From an uncultured Allobosea sp. (GTDB lineage Bacteria > Pseudomonadota > Alphaproteobacteria > Rhizobiales > Beijerinckiaceae), in contig NZ_CAMFKW010000025.1 in assembly GCF_945957345.1 (NCBI RefSeq), forward strand, positions 1 to 64,000: a stretch of DNA of 64,000 nt, read 5' to 3'. A program made the position numbers and the translations under genes. Under the pieces are notes generated by a model. That model worked only from the letters and a program-made list of their open reading frames with translations, did no database searches and was not told where the DNA came from. Shown piece after piece: positions 1 through 8,766 of this stretch; within the stretch, counting starts at the first letter, position 1, and every line of letters starts with the position of its first letter.

Positions 1-1405
1 GGCCGGAAGCCGGGCAGGTGTGCCAGTCGTTCATCGTCGAGTTGAAGTGCAGGCCGGGATCGGCCGAGGCCCAGGCGGCGTAGCCGATCTTCTCCCAGAG
101 GTCGCGGGCCTTCAGCGTCTTGTGGACCTTGCCGGTGGTGCGGGCGGTCAGGTTCCAGTCATTGTCGTTCTCGACGGCGCGCAGGAAATCGTCGGTCAGC
201 GAGACCGAGTTGTTCGAGTTCTGGCCGGAGACGGTGAGATAGGCGTCGGAATCCCAGTCGGTGTCATAGGTGTCGAAGGAGATGTCCTTGTAACCCTGCT
301 TGGCGAACTGGATGACGCGCTTGATGTAGTTGTCCGGCACCAGCGCCTTGCGGGCGAGCTTGATCTCGCGCTTGAGCGCCGGGTTCTTCTCGGGGTCGAA
401 GCAGGAATCGGCATCGCCTTCGCAGTTCACGCAGGCCTTGAGCACGGCCTTCATGTGCTTCTTGACGGTCTTGGAGCCGGTGACGAGGGCGGCGACCTTC
501 TGCTCTTCCTTCACCTTCCAGTCGATATAGGCCTCGATATCCGGATGGTCGGCATCGACCACGACCATCTTCGCGGCGCGGCGGGTGGTGCCGCCCGACT
601 TGATCGCGCCTGCGGCGCGATCGCCGATCTTGAGGAAGGACATCAGGCCCGAGGACTTGCCGCCGCCGGCGAGCTTCTCGCCTTCGCCGCGCAGCATCGA
701 GAAGTTCGAGCCGGTGCCCGAGCCGTACTTGAACAGGCGGGCCTCACGGACCCAGAGATCCATGATGCCGCCCTCGTTGACGAGGTCGTCCTGCACGCCC
801 TGGATGAAGCAGGCATGCGGCTGCGGGTGCTCGTAGCTCGACTTCGACTTCACGAGCTTGCCGGTCTTGAAGTCGACGTAGAAATGGCCCTGGCTGGGGC
901 CGTCGATGCCATAGGCCCAGTGCAGGCCGGTGTTGAACCATTGCGGCGAGTTCGGCGCGACGCGCTGGGTGGCGAGCATGAAGCGCAGTTCGTCATGGAA
1001 GGCGGCGGCATCCTCCTCGGAGGAGAAATAGCCGCCCTTCCAGCCCCAGTATGTCCAGCAGCCGGCGAGGCGGTCGAAGACCTGCTTGGACGAGATCTCG
1101 GAGCCATAGCGTTCGCCCTCGGGCAACTCGGCAAGGGCGGCCTCGTCGGCGACCGAACGCCAGAGGAACGAGGGAACGTCGTTCTCTTCGAACTTCTTCA
1201 GGCGCGCGGGCACGCCGGCCTTGCGGAAATACTTCTGCGCGAGCACGTCGCTCGCGACCTGCGACCAGGTCTCGGGAACCTCGATGCCTTCCAGCCGGAA
1301 GACGACGGAGCCGTCCGGGTTCTTGATCTCGCTGACGGCCGATCGGAACGGGATCGCGGAATAGGGCGACTGTCCGGCGGTGGTGTAGCGGCGCTCGATG
1401 CGCAT
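1..1405 (-). CDS. nrdJ: Vitamin B12-dependent (class II) ribonucleoside-diphosphate reductase, 5' part
   Basis: Reduces ribonucleotides to deoxyribonucleotides using adenosylcobalamin in the cytoplasm, without needing oxygen. The first 468 codons are present; the gene runs off the window at base 1. The N-terminus (MRIERRYTTAGQSPY) and the segments QPHACFIQGVQDDLV, LFKYGSGTGSNFS and FNSTMNDWHTCPAS are typical of the large alphaproteobacterial NrdJ. An AAGGGA Shine-Dalgarno lies 9 bases before the ATG. A short Cys-rich stretch (ACVNCEGDADSCF) sits in the middle of the visible part, as I expect in this family. The missing C-terminal part would carry further active-site and tail cysteines. It depends on B12, which links it to the B12 uptake operon at 40.6-46.6 kb. 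Confidence 0.93.
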   Translation of the reverse strand, partial: MRIERRYTTAGQSPYSAIPFRSAVSEIKNPDGSVVFRLEGIEVPETWSQVASDVLAQKYFRKAGVPARLKKFEENDVPSFLWRSVADEAALAELPEGERYGSEISSKQVFDRLAGCWTYWGWKGGYFSSEEDAAAFHDELRFMLATQRVAPNSPQWFNTGLHWAYGIDGPSQGHFYVDFKTGKLVKSKSSYEHPQPHACFIQGVQDDLVNEGGIMDLWVREARLFKYGSGTGSNFSMLRGEGEKLAGGGKSSGLMSFLKIGDRAAGAIKSGGTTRRAAKMVVVDADHPDIEAYIDWKVKEEQKVAALVTGSKTVKKHMKAVLKACVNCEGDADSCFDPEKNPALKREIKLARKALVPDNYIKRVIQFAKQGYKDISFDTYDTDWDSDAYLTVSGQNSNNSVSLTDDFLRAVENDNDWNLTARTTGKVHKTLKARDLWEKIGYAAWASADPGLHFNSTMNDWHTCPASG

Positions 1406-2303
1406 GATCTTCGTCCCTTGATCTGCCGCGGGCCCGCTTTGCGAAGCCACGCGCGGCCGGTTGATCACCGGCTCCTGATGTCAGCCCAAACTCGGTTCGA
1501 TGCCCGGGATCATCGCGCGTCCTTCCGGACGCGGTTACGATGATCCCACTCCATGTTGGAGCATCGGATTCATCCAAAAAGTGGCTTCCACTTTTTGGTC
1601 CGATGCTTTGGGGACCCGGCGGTGTAGCCCCGCCGATGGCCCCGGACGCGCCCAAAATGCCCGCGCAAATCCGTTCGCTTCCGCTGATGTCGGCGGATGC
1701 GGCGGCAGGCCCGGAACACACTGGGAAACTAGGGTTTCGCAGTCATCCAGAGGGGGTGCCGCCGGCCGTCATGCGATGGTCAAAATCTAGTGCAGGTACC
1801 GGTCTGACGTCAAGGAATAGTGTCCCGTGATCCCTGTGGACACGACATCTGGTAGGGATATGTGGGTTATGGGGATAAGTTGCAAGGTCCCGGCTAAGCC
1901 CCGGAAATCACCGGAGAATCGGACGCGCGTCGGCAAGATTGCCACAGTGCGGGAGGAAGCGCAGTCCTTAAAATCCCCACTATTCATGGTTGACACGATG
2001 TTAATGAGGGTGTCGCCGCATCGGCTCGCAAGCGCTGTCTGCAGGCCCTTGCGCAAGTGCTTGAAGCGCGGGCGCTTCGCCGTCCTATCGTGGCGGGAAG
2101 TCGGCCGAATCGGGGCGGTGTTGTGGCTAGGGCACCCGAGGGGAATCAGCGATCGTCGGTGGACCGATAGGCCAGCCCGCAGCGGAAGGGCTACGCGGAT
2201 CGGTTCGATATGGGCGGACTGGACAGGGCGGGGCGGGACCGCCATAAGTCGCCCCGAGACATGCACGCATTTGCGTGCGCGCGAGCGCATGGACTTGAAT
2301 ACG
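1406..2303. other. Gene-poor region between nrdJ and ndufA12
   Basis: About 900 bases between the divergent nrdJ and NDUFA12 genes. Open frames cross it, but none has family-like residues or a convincing ribosome site. It holds the perfect hairpin at 1561-1606, a smaller inverted repeat GTGTCC/GGACAC at 1820-1843, and a TTGACA at 1990-1995 with no good partner hexamer. Both promoters must lie here. I cannot place them or identify an RNA gene. Confidence 0.5.
1561..1606. repeat. Palindromic intergenic repeat (long hairpin)
   Basis: Two nested perfect inverted repeats. The outer arms are GCATCGGA (1561-1568) and TCCGATGC (1599-1606). The inner arms are CCAAAAAGTGG (1574-1584) and CCACTTTTTGG (1588-1598) around a 3-base loop. 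Units built on AAAAGTGG/CCACTTTT with flanking GCATCGGA occur in many intergenic regions of Rhizobiales genomes, from my general knowledge. Role unknown; it resembles a REP-type element rather than a terminator. Confidence 0.7.
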
Positions 2304-2714
2304 ATGAAGGACTGGCTGCTGCAGATCTTCACCTGGTGGAATGGCCAGACGATCGGCACCCGCTTCCACACCTGGCGCTTCGGCGAGCGGGTGGGCGAGG
2401 ACGAGTTCGGCAATGTCTATTACCGCACCAAGGGTGGGGTGAAGGACAAGGCGCTCGGCTTCCAGCGCCGCTGGGTGATCTACAAGGGTGACGCGGAGGC
2501 CTCCAAGGTGCCTCCGGGCTGGAACGGCTGGCTGCATCACACCGTCGATGTTGCGCCCTCCGAGGAGAGCTACCAGCCGCGCGAGTGGCAGCAGCCGCAT
2601 CAGCAGAACTGGACCGGCACCGCTCTGGCCTATCGCCCGCAGGGCTCGACGCTGGCCGAGGGCGAGCGCCCGGCCGCGACCGGCGACTACGAGGCCTGGA
2701 CGCCCGGTCGCTGA
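2304..2714 (+). CDS. NADH:ubiquinone oxidoreductase subunit NDUFA12 (17.2 kDa family)
   Basis: Accessory subunit of respiratory complex I on the membrane arm/matrix-arm interface, found in alphaproteobacteria and mitochondria. The 136-aa product has the family core: LLQIFTWWNGQTIGTRFHTWRFGERVG near the N-terminus, then EFGNVYYR and RRWVIYKGD...PPGWNGWLHHT, and the C-terminal QQNWTGTALAYRPQGS. I chose the ATG giving MKDWLLQIFTWW; an in-frame ATG at 2289 would add MDLNT, and neither has a strong Shine-Dalgarno. The gene sits apart from the nuo operon, as is usual, next to a DUF2155 gene, and a terminator follows it. Confidence 0.93.
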   Translation: MKDWLLQIFTWWNGQTIGTRFHTWRFGERVGEDEFGNVYYRTKGGVKDKALGFQRRWVIYKGDAEASKVPPGWNGWLHHTVDVAPSEESYQPREWQQPHQQNWTGTALAYRPQGSTLAEGERPAATGDYEAWTPGR

Positions 2715-2747
2715 GCGAGGCCGGCAAGGCCCCGCCGATCGATACCG

Positions 2748-2774
2748 AGCCGCTTCTTTCGGAGCGGCTTTTTT
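2748..2774 (+). terminator. Rho-independent terminator after NDUFA12 gene
   Basis: Stem AGCCGCT (2748-2754) pairs with AGCGGCT (2763-2769) and is followed by a run of six T (2769-2774). It lies 33 bases after the stop codon. Confidence 0.85.
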
Positions 2775-2902
2775 GTTGCTGGACGGAACATCCGCGGCCG
2801 TACTCCAAGGGTTTCAAGGGGAACGCCCTTTTTCCGCTGCGATTGCCGTGTTACTGCGCGCCATCGCGGTCCTTCCGCGCCGTCGAAGAGATTCGCGCAC
2901 GC

Positions 2903-3547
2903 ATGCCGTCGTTCTTTCGTTTCCCGATCCTGGCAGGCCTCGCCGCGAGCGCGCTGGCGACGCTGACGGCTACAGGGCCGGCGCAGGCGGATCGCATCCG
3001 CAATCCGACCGCGGTCTTCGCCGGGCTCGACAAGATCACCGGGCGCATCATCTCCTTCGAAGTCGCGATCGACGAGACCGTGCAGTTCGGCGCGCTGCAG
3101 CTCACGCCGCGCGTCTGCTGGACGCGGCCGCCGACCGAGGCGCCGCAGACCGATGCCTTCGTCGAGGTCGACGAAGTCACGGTCAAGAACGAGTACCGAC
3201 GCATCTTCACCGGCTGGATGTATGCGGCGAGCCCCGGCCTGCACGGCGTCGAGCATGCGATCTACGACGCCTGGCTGACCGACTGCAAAGGCGGGACCGA
3301 GCTTGTCGTCGATCCCAAGGAGCCGGAGGCGCCGCCCCCGCCGGAGGATCAGCGCAAGCCGCGCACGCCGCCGCGTGACCCCAACCTGCCGCCGCCCGGG
3401 CAGCAGCCGCCTCCGCCGCCACCCGGCGGGCGCATCGATGTCGAGCCGCCGCGCGGCGTGCCGGTGCAGCCGCAGCGGCCGAGCCAGCGCTTCTTCCCGA
3501 CCAATCCGATGCCCGGCCGCGATCCGGCGGCAAGCGGCGGCGCCTGA
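2903..3547 (+). CDS. DUF2155 domain exported protein
   Basis: A 214-aa protein of the DUF2155 family, function unknown. Residues 1-29 form a signal peptide (basic start, hydrophobic core, cleavage near GPAQA-D). The DUF2155 core follows (KITGRIISFEVAIDETVQFGALQ, PRVCWTRPPTEAPQTDAF, RRIFTGWMYAASPGLHGVEHAIYDAWLTDC), with two conserved cysteines. The last third is a proline-rich, probably disordered tail. The family is a constant neighbour of the NDUFA12 gene in alphaproteobacteria. In-frame codons extend further upstream, but the signal peptide fixes the start at this ATG. Likely periplasmic. Confidence 0.88.
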   Translation: MPSFFRFPILAGLAASALATLTATGPAQADRIRNPTAVFAGLDKITGRIISFEVAIDETVQFGALQLTPRVCWTRPPTEAPQTDAFVEVDEVTVKNEYRRIFTGWMYAASPGLHGVEHAIYDAWLTDCKGGTELVVDPKEPEAPPPPEDQRKPRTPPRDPNLPPPGQQPPPPPPGGRIDVEPPRGVPVQPQRPSQRFFPTNPMPGRDPAASGGA

Positions 3548-3571
3548 TCCTCGCGAGCCGGCCGCCCGCGC

Positions 3572-4243
3572 TCAGAGCTGAGCGAGAGCCTCCCGACCGC
3601 TGATCGGCGCCGAGGTGGGCAGGGCGTGCCAGTTGCCCTGATGGCGTAGCGCTTCGTCGAGCAGGTGGCGATAGGCGTCGCGGGGAATCTCCATCGTGCC
3701 GAACTGCGCGAGATGGCCGGTCTGGAACTGCGTATCCAGCAGGCGATAGCCGCCGCGTTTCAATCGGGCGACGAGATGGACCAGCGCGACCTTCGACGCG
3801 TCGGTCTCGCGGTGGAACATGCTTTCGCCGAAGAAGGCTCCCCCCAGCGAAAGCCCGTAGAGGCCGCCGACGAGCCGGCTCTCGCGCCAGCACTCGACCG
3901 TGTGGACATGGCCGAGTGCGAACAGCGCGCCGAAGATCTCGCGGATGCGTGCGTTGATCCAGGTCTCGGTACGGTCCGGCTTGGCCTCGGCGCAGGCCGC
4001 GATGACCGCGTCGAAGGCGCTGTCGACCCGGATCTCGAACCGATCCGCGCGCACGGTCCGGGCGAGCCGCGACGAGAGATGGAAGCGGTCGAGCGGGATG
4101 ATGCCGCGCAGTTCCGGCTCGACCCAGAACAGGCTGGGATCGTCGGCGCTCTCCGCCATCGGGAAGATGCCGGCCGCATAGGCGCGCAGCATGATCTCCG
4201 GCGTGATCGCGGGGGTGCGGACGGGCACGGAACGAGCCTTCAT
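3572..4243 (-). CDS. aat: Leucyl/phenylalanyl-tRNA--protein transferase
   Basis: Transfers Leu or Phe from charged tRNA to N-terminal Arg/Lys of proteins, marking them for ClpS/ClpAP degradation (N-end rule). The 223-aa product carries the family motifs [74 protein letters not shown] and [21 protein letters not shown]. The ATG giving [16 protein letters not shown] was chosen; a TTG at 4288 would add 15 unconserved residues. It converges on the DUF2155 gene with a 24-base gap. Confidence 0.95.
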   Translation of the reverse strand: MKARSVPVRTPAITPEIMLRAYAAGIFPMAESADDPSLFWVEPELRGIIPLDRFHLSSRLARTVRADRFEIRVDSAFDAVIAACAEAKPDRTETWINARIREIFGALFALGHVHTVECWRESRLVGGLYGLSLGGAFFGESMFHRETDASKVALVHLVARLKRGGYRLLDTQFQTGHLAQFGTMEIPRDAYRHLLDEALRHQGNWHALPTSAPISGREALAQL

Positions 4244-4429
4244 GAGATGATGGGAGCGTGAGCCGCGTCGCGAGTCAAATATAGGCAAGCGCTTCAGGAG
4301 GGTCCGTCATGCTCGGGCCTGACCCGAGCGCCTCGTGACGGAGAGGCGCCTGTTCCAGCCTGCGACTCTCGGGTCTGTTCTTCGCTTCGCCCGAGAATGA
4401 CGCGCACTCATACAGCCTCGCATGAGGGA

Positions 4430-4466
4430 CGGCCATGGTTTCAGACATAGCCTGAAGCCATGGCCG
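4430..4466 (-). terminator. Hairpin downstream of gyrA
   Basis: Arms CGGCCATGGTTTCAG (4430-4444) and CTGAAGCCATGGCCG (4452-4466) pair with a single G-T wobble. The hairpin lies 16 bases past the gyrA stop. There is no T run, so factor-independent termination is uncertain; it could instead protect the 3' end or be a dispersed palindrome. Confidence 0.5.
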
Positions 4467-4481
4467 CAAGAGGCTGACAGA

Positions 4482-7286
4482 TCAGCCTTCCGTGGCTTCG
4501 CCGCCCGGTGCCTCATCTCCAGCTTCGCCGTCCTCGCCGCCCTCGCCATCGTCGTTGATGCACTCGACCGAGACGACCTTCTCGTCCTTGGCGGTGTTGA
4601 ACACCGTCACGCCCTGCGTCGAACGCCCGGCGATGCGGATGCGGTTGTCCGGGCCGGCATCGACCGGCACGCGGATGAGCTGGCCGCCATCGGTGACGAG
4701 CATGAGCTGGTCCGAGTCGAGGGCCGGGAAGGAGGCGACGAGCTTGCCGTTGCGGTCGTTGACGACCATGGCAACGATGCCCTTGCCGCCGCGCCCGGTG
4801 ACCCGGTACTCGAAGGACGAGGTGCGCTTACCGTAGCCGCGTTCCGAGATCGTCAGGATGAACTGCTCGGCCGCGCCCATGGCGGTGTACTTCTCGAGCC
4901 CGAGCTCGATATCGCCGGCGCTCTCCTCGGCATCGGCCTCGACCGTCGTCGTGACCTCTGCACCTTCCTCGGCCTCGCCGGTCAGCGCTCTGCGGGCGGC
5001 TGCCGCGCGCTTGAGATAGGCGGCGCGCTCGTCGGGCGTGGCGTCGAGATGGCGCAGGATCGCCAGCGAGATGACCGTGTCGTCCTTGGCGAGGTTGATG
5101 CCGCGCACGCCGGTCGAGTCACGGCCTTTGAAGACGCGCACCTCGGGCACCGCGAAGCGGATGCACTGACCGTCGGCGGTGGTCAGCAGCACGTCGTCAT
5201 TCTCGGTGCAGATCTGCACGTCGACGATATGGTCGCCGTCGTCGAGCTTCATCGCGATCTTGCCGGCGCGGTTGACGTTGACGAAGTCGGAGAGCTTGTT
5301 GCGGCGCACCCCGCCCGAGGCGGTGGCGAACATTACGTCGAGCGTCTCCCAGCTCGCCTCGTCCTCCGGCAGCGGCATGATCGTGGTGATGCGCTCGCCG
5401 GCCTCGATCGGCAGCATGTTGACCAGCGCCTTGCCGCGCGCGTTCGGCGCCGAGAGCGGCAGGCGCCAGACCTTCTCCTTGTAGACCTGGCCTTCCGAGG
5501 AGAAGAACAGCACCGGCGTATGGGTCGAGGCGACGAAGAGGCGGGCGACGAAATCCTCGTCCTTGGTCGCCATGCCGGAGCGGCCCTTGCCGCCGCGGCG
5601 CTGCGCCCGATAGGTCGAGAGCGGCACGCGCTTGATGTAGCCGCCATGGCTGACGGTGACGACCATGTCCTCGCGGGCGATCAGGTCCTCGTCGTCGAGA
5701 TCGGAGCCCCAGTCCTGGATCTCGGTGCGGCGCGGCGTGGCGAAGGCAGTCTTGACCTCCGCGAGCTCGGCCTTGACGATCGATTGGATGCGGGCGCGCG
5801 AGCGCAAGATGTCGAGGTAGTCCGCGATCTCCTTGGCGAGCTTCTCCAGTTCCTCGCCGATCTCGTCGCGGCCGAGAGCGGTCAGGCGGGACAGGCGCAG
5901 CTCGAGGATCGCCTTGGCCTGCGCGTCCGAGAGCCTGTAGGTGCCGTCCGGGTTCATCGGGTGGCGCGGATCGTCGACCAGCGCGATCAGCGGGGCGATA
6001 TCGTCGGCCGGCCAGTCGCGCGCCATCAGCGATTCATGCGCGGCGGCCGGCGTCGGCGCCGTGCGGATCAGGCGGATGACCTCATCGATATTGGCAACCG
6101 CCGTGGCGAGGCCGCAGAGCACATGGGCGCGCTCGCGGGCCTTGTTGAGCAGGTAGCGCGTGCGCCGCGAGACGACCTGTTCGCGGAACTCGACGAAGGC
6201 AGTGATGAAGTCCTTGAGGTTCAGAACCTCAGGGCGGCCGCCGTTCAGCGCCACCATATTGGCGCCGAAGGAGGTCTGCAGTGGCGTGAAGCGGTAGAGC
6301 TGGTTCAGCACGACATCGGCGACGGCGTCGCGCTTGATCTCGATGACGACGCGCACGCCCTCGCGGCTGGATTCGTCGCGCAGGTCGGAGATGCCCTCGA
6401 TGCGCTTCTCGCGCACGAGATCGGCGATCTTCTCGACCATCGTCGCCTTGTTCACCTGATAGGGAATCTCGGTGACGACGATCGCCTCGCGCTCCTTGCG
6501 CATCTCCTCGATATGCGTCTTCGAGCGCATCACGATCGAGCCGCGGCCGGTGTGATAGGCGGAGTGGATACCGCTGCGGCCCATGATCGAGGCGCCGGTC
6601 GGGAAATCCGGTCCGGGGACGATCTCGATCAGGTCGTCGATCGAGATCTCGGGATCGTCGATATAGGCGACGCAGGCGTCGATGACCTCGCCGAGATTAT
6701 GCGGCGGGATGTTGGTGGCCATGCCGACCGCGATGCCGCCGGCGCCGTTGACCAGGAGGTTCGGATAGCGCGCCGGCAAGACCGTCGGCTCATGCTCCTT
6801 GCCGTCATAGTTCGGCTGGAAGTCGACGGTCTCGAGGTCGAGGTCTTCGAGCAGCGGCATCGCCGCCTTGTCGAGGCGGGCCTCGGTATAACGGTCGGCG
6901 GCTGGGCTGTCGCCGTCCATCGAGCCGAAATTGCCCTGGCCGTCGATCAGCGGCAGGCGCAGCGAGAAATCCTGCGCCATGCGCACCAGCGCGTCATAGA
7001 CCGCGAGATTGCCGTGCGGATGGTACTTACCCATCGTGTCGCCGACGATGCGGGCGCATTTTGTATAGGGCCGCTCGGGCAGGTTCTTGTTCTCGTGCAT
7101 CGAGAACAGGATGCGGCGGTGGACCGGCTTCAGGCCGTCGCGGACATCGGGCAGAGCGCGGCTCACGATCACGCTCATGGCGTAATCGAGATAGCTCTTC
7201 TTCATCTCGTCGGTGATCGCGATCGGCTTGATGTCGCCGCCGAAGTCCGGGGCTCCGTCGCGCTTGTCGTCGGTATCGTCGCTCAA
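4482..7286 (-). CDS. gyrA: DNA gyrase subunit A
   Basis: Breakage-reunion subunit of gyrase, which introduces negative supercoils with GyrB. The 934-aa product has the N-terminal cleavage domain with catalytic Tyr133 (DRYTEARL), the tower and coiled-coil region, then the C-terminal beta-pinwheel with the GyrA box QRRGGKGR and an acidic tail rich in Glu and Gly. It is longer than the 875-aa E. coli protein, mainly in the C-terminal domain (for example residues [19 protein letters not shown]). The start is TTG; no ATG lies in frame nearby upstream. The quinolone-resistance region reads [10 protein letters not shown], so the positions matching E. coli Asp82 and Ser83 are Asn93 and Leu94, while Asp87 is kept. 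Confidence 0.97.
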   Translation of the reverse strand: MSDDTDDKRDGAPDFGGDIKPIAITDEMKKSYLDYAMSVIVSRALPDVRDGLKPVHRRILFSMHENKNLPERPYTKCARIVGDTMGKYHPHGNLAVYDALVRMAQDFSLRLPLIDGQGNFGSMDGDSPAADRYTEARLDKAAMPLLEDLDLETVDFQPNYDGKEHEPTVLPARYPNLLVNGAGGIAVGMATNIPPHNLGEVIDACVAYIDDPEISIDDLIEIVPGPDFPTGASIMGRSGIHSAYHTGRGSIVMRSKTHIEEMRKEREAIVVTEIPYQVNKATMVEKIADLVREKRIEGISDLRDESSREGVRVVIEIKRDAVADVVLNQLYRFTPLQTSFGANMVALNGGRPEVLNLKDFITAFVEFREQVVSRRTRYLLNKARERAHVLCGLATAVANIDEVIRLIRTAPTPAAAHESLMARDWPADDIAPLIALVDDPRHPMNPDGTYRLSDAQAKAILELRLSRLTALGRDEIGEELEKLAKEIADYLDILRSRARIQSIVKAELAEVKTAFATPRRTEIQDWGSDLDDEDLIAREDMVVTVSHGGYIKRVPLSTYRAQRRGGKGRSGMATKDEDFVARLFVASTHTPVLFFSSEGQVYKEKVWRLPLSAPNARGKALVNMLPIEAGERITTIMPLPEDEASWETLDVMFATASGGVRRNKLSDFVNVNRAGKIAMKLDDGDHIVDVQICTENDDVLLTTADGQCIRFAVPEVRVFKGRDSTGVRGINLAKDDTVISLAILRHLDATPDERAAYLKRAAAARRALTGEAEEGAEVTTTVEADAEESAGDIELGLEKYTAMGAAEQFILTISERGYGKRTSSFEYRVTGRGGKGIVAMVVNDRNGKLVASFPALDSDQLMLVTDGGQLIRVPVDAGPDNRIRIAGRSTQGVTVFNTAKDEKVVSVECINDDGEGGEDGEAGDEAPGGEATEG

Positions 7287-7497
7287 GGGGAAATGTCCCG
7301 ATTCCTGCTGGTTTTTCAGCCTTCTGGCTATCCGATTCCGGCTGCAGACGCCAGCGAAAGCGGGCGCTGTCCAAGCAAAAATTATGTTAGTGAATTCAAT
7401 AGTTTACGTGACGTTTTCGATTGCGTCGCGAAGTACTGCCATATTCCAGCCTTTCTTGGTGCGTGACGGCGGCCTTCCGGCGTGCTGATGTGGCGCC

Positions 7498-8130
7498 ATG
7501 TTCGTCGAATTCGCCACTGCTGCGCTCGTCACCATGCTGGTGACGCTCGACCCGCCGGGCCTCGCGCCGATCTTCCTGTCGCTCACGCGCGGGATGTCGG
7601 AAAGCGAGCGGAAGCAGGTCGCGATCCGCGCCTCGATCATCGCCTTCTGCATCATGGCCTTCTTCGCAGTGGCGGGCGATATCGTGTTGAAGGCGCTCGG
7701 CGTGTCGCTGCCGGCCTTCCGCATCGCGGGCGGCCTCCTGCTGTTCTGGATCGCCTTCGAAATGGTGTTCGAGCGCCGCACCGAGCGCAAGCAGCAGACG
7801 GCCGAGACCGCGATCACCCAGGACCATATCCGCAATGTCGCGGCCTTTCCGCTGGCGATCCCGCTGATGGCGGGGCCGGGCGCGCTCACCGCGATGATCC
7901 TGCTCGCGGGCCGAGCTCATGGCGACCCGCTGCTGCTGGCGACTCTCGCGGTGATCTGCGGCCTGGTGGTGTTTTCCTGCCTGCTGGTGTTCCTGACGGC
8001 GACGCCGATCGCGAAGCTGCTCGGCGTCACCGGCAATATCGTGCTCACCCGCCTGCTGGGCGTGGTGCTAGCAGCACTGGCCGTGCAGTTCGTGATCGAC
8101 GGGATCAAGGCTGCGGCGCAGGGCGGGTAG
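7498..8130 (+). CDS. MarC family integral membrane protein
   Basis: A 210-aa protein of the MarC/UPF0056 family with six predicted membrane segments. Typical motifs are TLDPPGLAPIFLSLT near the N-terminus, FRIAGGLLLFWIAFEM, and FPLAIPLMAGPGALTAMILLAG in the middle. The function is not settled; despite the name, members are not established antibiotic resistance determinants. It is divergent from gyrA with about 210 bases between, and appears to be a single-gene unit. Confidence 0.9.
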   Translation: MFVEFATAALVTMLVTLDPPGLAPIFLSLTRGMSESERKQVAIRASIIAFCIMAFFAVAGDIVLKALGVSLPAFRIAGGLLLFWIAFEMVFERRTERKQQTAETAITQDHIRNVAAFPLAIPLMAGPGALTAMILLAGRAHGDPLLLATLAVICGLVVFSCLLVFLTATPIAKLLGVTGNIVLTRLLGVVLAALAVQFVIDGIKAAAQGG

Positions 8131-8348
8131 ACCGACGCAGTTCGCGCCGGATGCAGTGCAGCGATCCGATGGTTTCGGTATCCCGGCGTGTTTCCATCAA
8201 ATTATGATGCTTGCGACACGGAATGTCGGGGCGCGCTTTGCGGTGCGCTTTCCATCGTCGATGACAACAGTGACGCTGCCAAGGCCTTCTGTCTGATAAT
8301 GCTCGCATTTTCTGCAGTCCTGCGCATTTTCCGACAGCCACCGGACCG

Positions 8349-8522
8349 ATGACCGGATTGGCACGAAACCTGCCAATGCCGCCGCACACGGAACAGGTCG
8401 TGCAGGAAGCGACAGGGGCGTCGATCGATGGCGCGTGCCTTGCCCCGGCAAAGACGGCCCGTTTGATCGAGGACATCGCCGCCCGCGGCGTCGCTATGCA
8501 GGTTTACAATGCAAAGTCTTGA
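8349..8522 (+). CDS. Possible small protein overlapping the acyl carrier protein gene
   Basis: A 57-codon frame from ATG to TGA that runs into the next gene and overlaps its start by 14 bases, a geometry that would allow translational coupling. The translation has a plausible C-terminal helix (LIEDIAARGVAMQVYNAKS) and a balanced composition. I recognise no family and see no strong Shine-Dalgarno. It may be non-coding leader sequence of the ACP-ketosynthase operon. Confidence 0.3.
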   Translation: MTGLARNLPMPPHTEQVVQEATGASIDGACLAPAKTARLIEDIAARGVAMQVYNAKS

Positions 8523-8766
8523 TATCGTACGAGAAATCGTTGCGGGTCAGATCAGCCGCGACCCTTCCGAGGTCACGGAACAGACCAATCTCGAGGAAGC
8601 CGGCTACGATTCGCTGGATGTGCTGGAGACGATCTTCGCCATCGAGGAGCGCTTCAAGGTCCGCGTCCCCTTCGATGCCAACGATCCCAAACTCAAGGAA
8701 ATGAAGACCGTCGGCGATATCGCGCGCATCGTCGAAGAGGCGATCGGCCAGCGGGCGCCGGCGTGA
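8509..8766 (+). CDS. Specialised acyl carrier protein (NodF-like)
   Basis: An 85-aa carrier protein that holds acyl chains on a phosphopantetheine arm. Ser35 in the motif YDSLDVLE is the attachment site. The helical layout and C-terminus (VGDIARIVEEAIGQ) fit the ACP fold. It differs from housekeeping AcpP, being less acidic and lacking the usual GADSLD core. Its stop overlaps the start of the ketosynthase gene by 4 bases (GTGA), so the two are co-translated. An ACP paired only with one ketosynthase recalls rhizobial NodF-NodE, which make special unsaturated acyl chains. The actual product here is unknown. Confidence 0.85.
   Translation: MQSLDIVREIVAGQISRDPSEVTEQTNLEEAGYDSLDVLETIFAIEERFKVRVPFDANDPKLKEMKTVGDIARIVEEAIGQRAPA

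Noticed and set aside
20..1543. 507-codon plus-strand frame over nrdJ
   Set aside because: The minus-strand frame gives an unambiguous ribonucleotide reductase; this is its complement.
1750..1900. Possible replication-origin elements (TGTGGACA, GGGATAAG)
   Set aside because: No cluster of DnaA boxes, no dnaA or parAB genes, and only isolated partial matches.
1827..2288. N-terminal extension of the NDUFA12 gene
   Set aside because: The frame is open but the residues have no similarity and no ribosome site; the family starts at about 2304.
2585..2902. Longer start for the DUF2155 protein
   Set aside because: The extension runs through the NDUFA12 gene and its terminator; the signal peptide places the start at 2903.
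4422..7466. 1014-codon open frame opposite gyrA
   Set aside because: It mirrors gyrA codons; the composition is Asp/Ala/Arg-rich without domains and it covers the true gene completely.
8235..8351. A frame reading LSIVDDDNSDAAKAF, resembling a response-regulator N-terminus
   Set aside because: The similarity stops after a few residues, the frame soon ends, and there is no start or receiver-domain motif.
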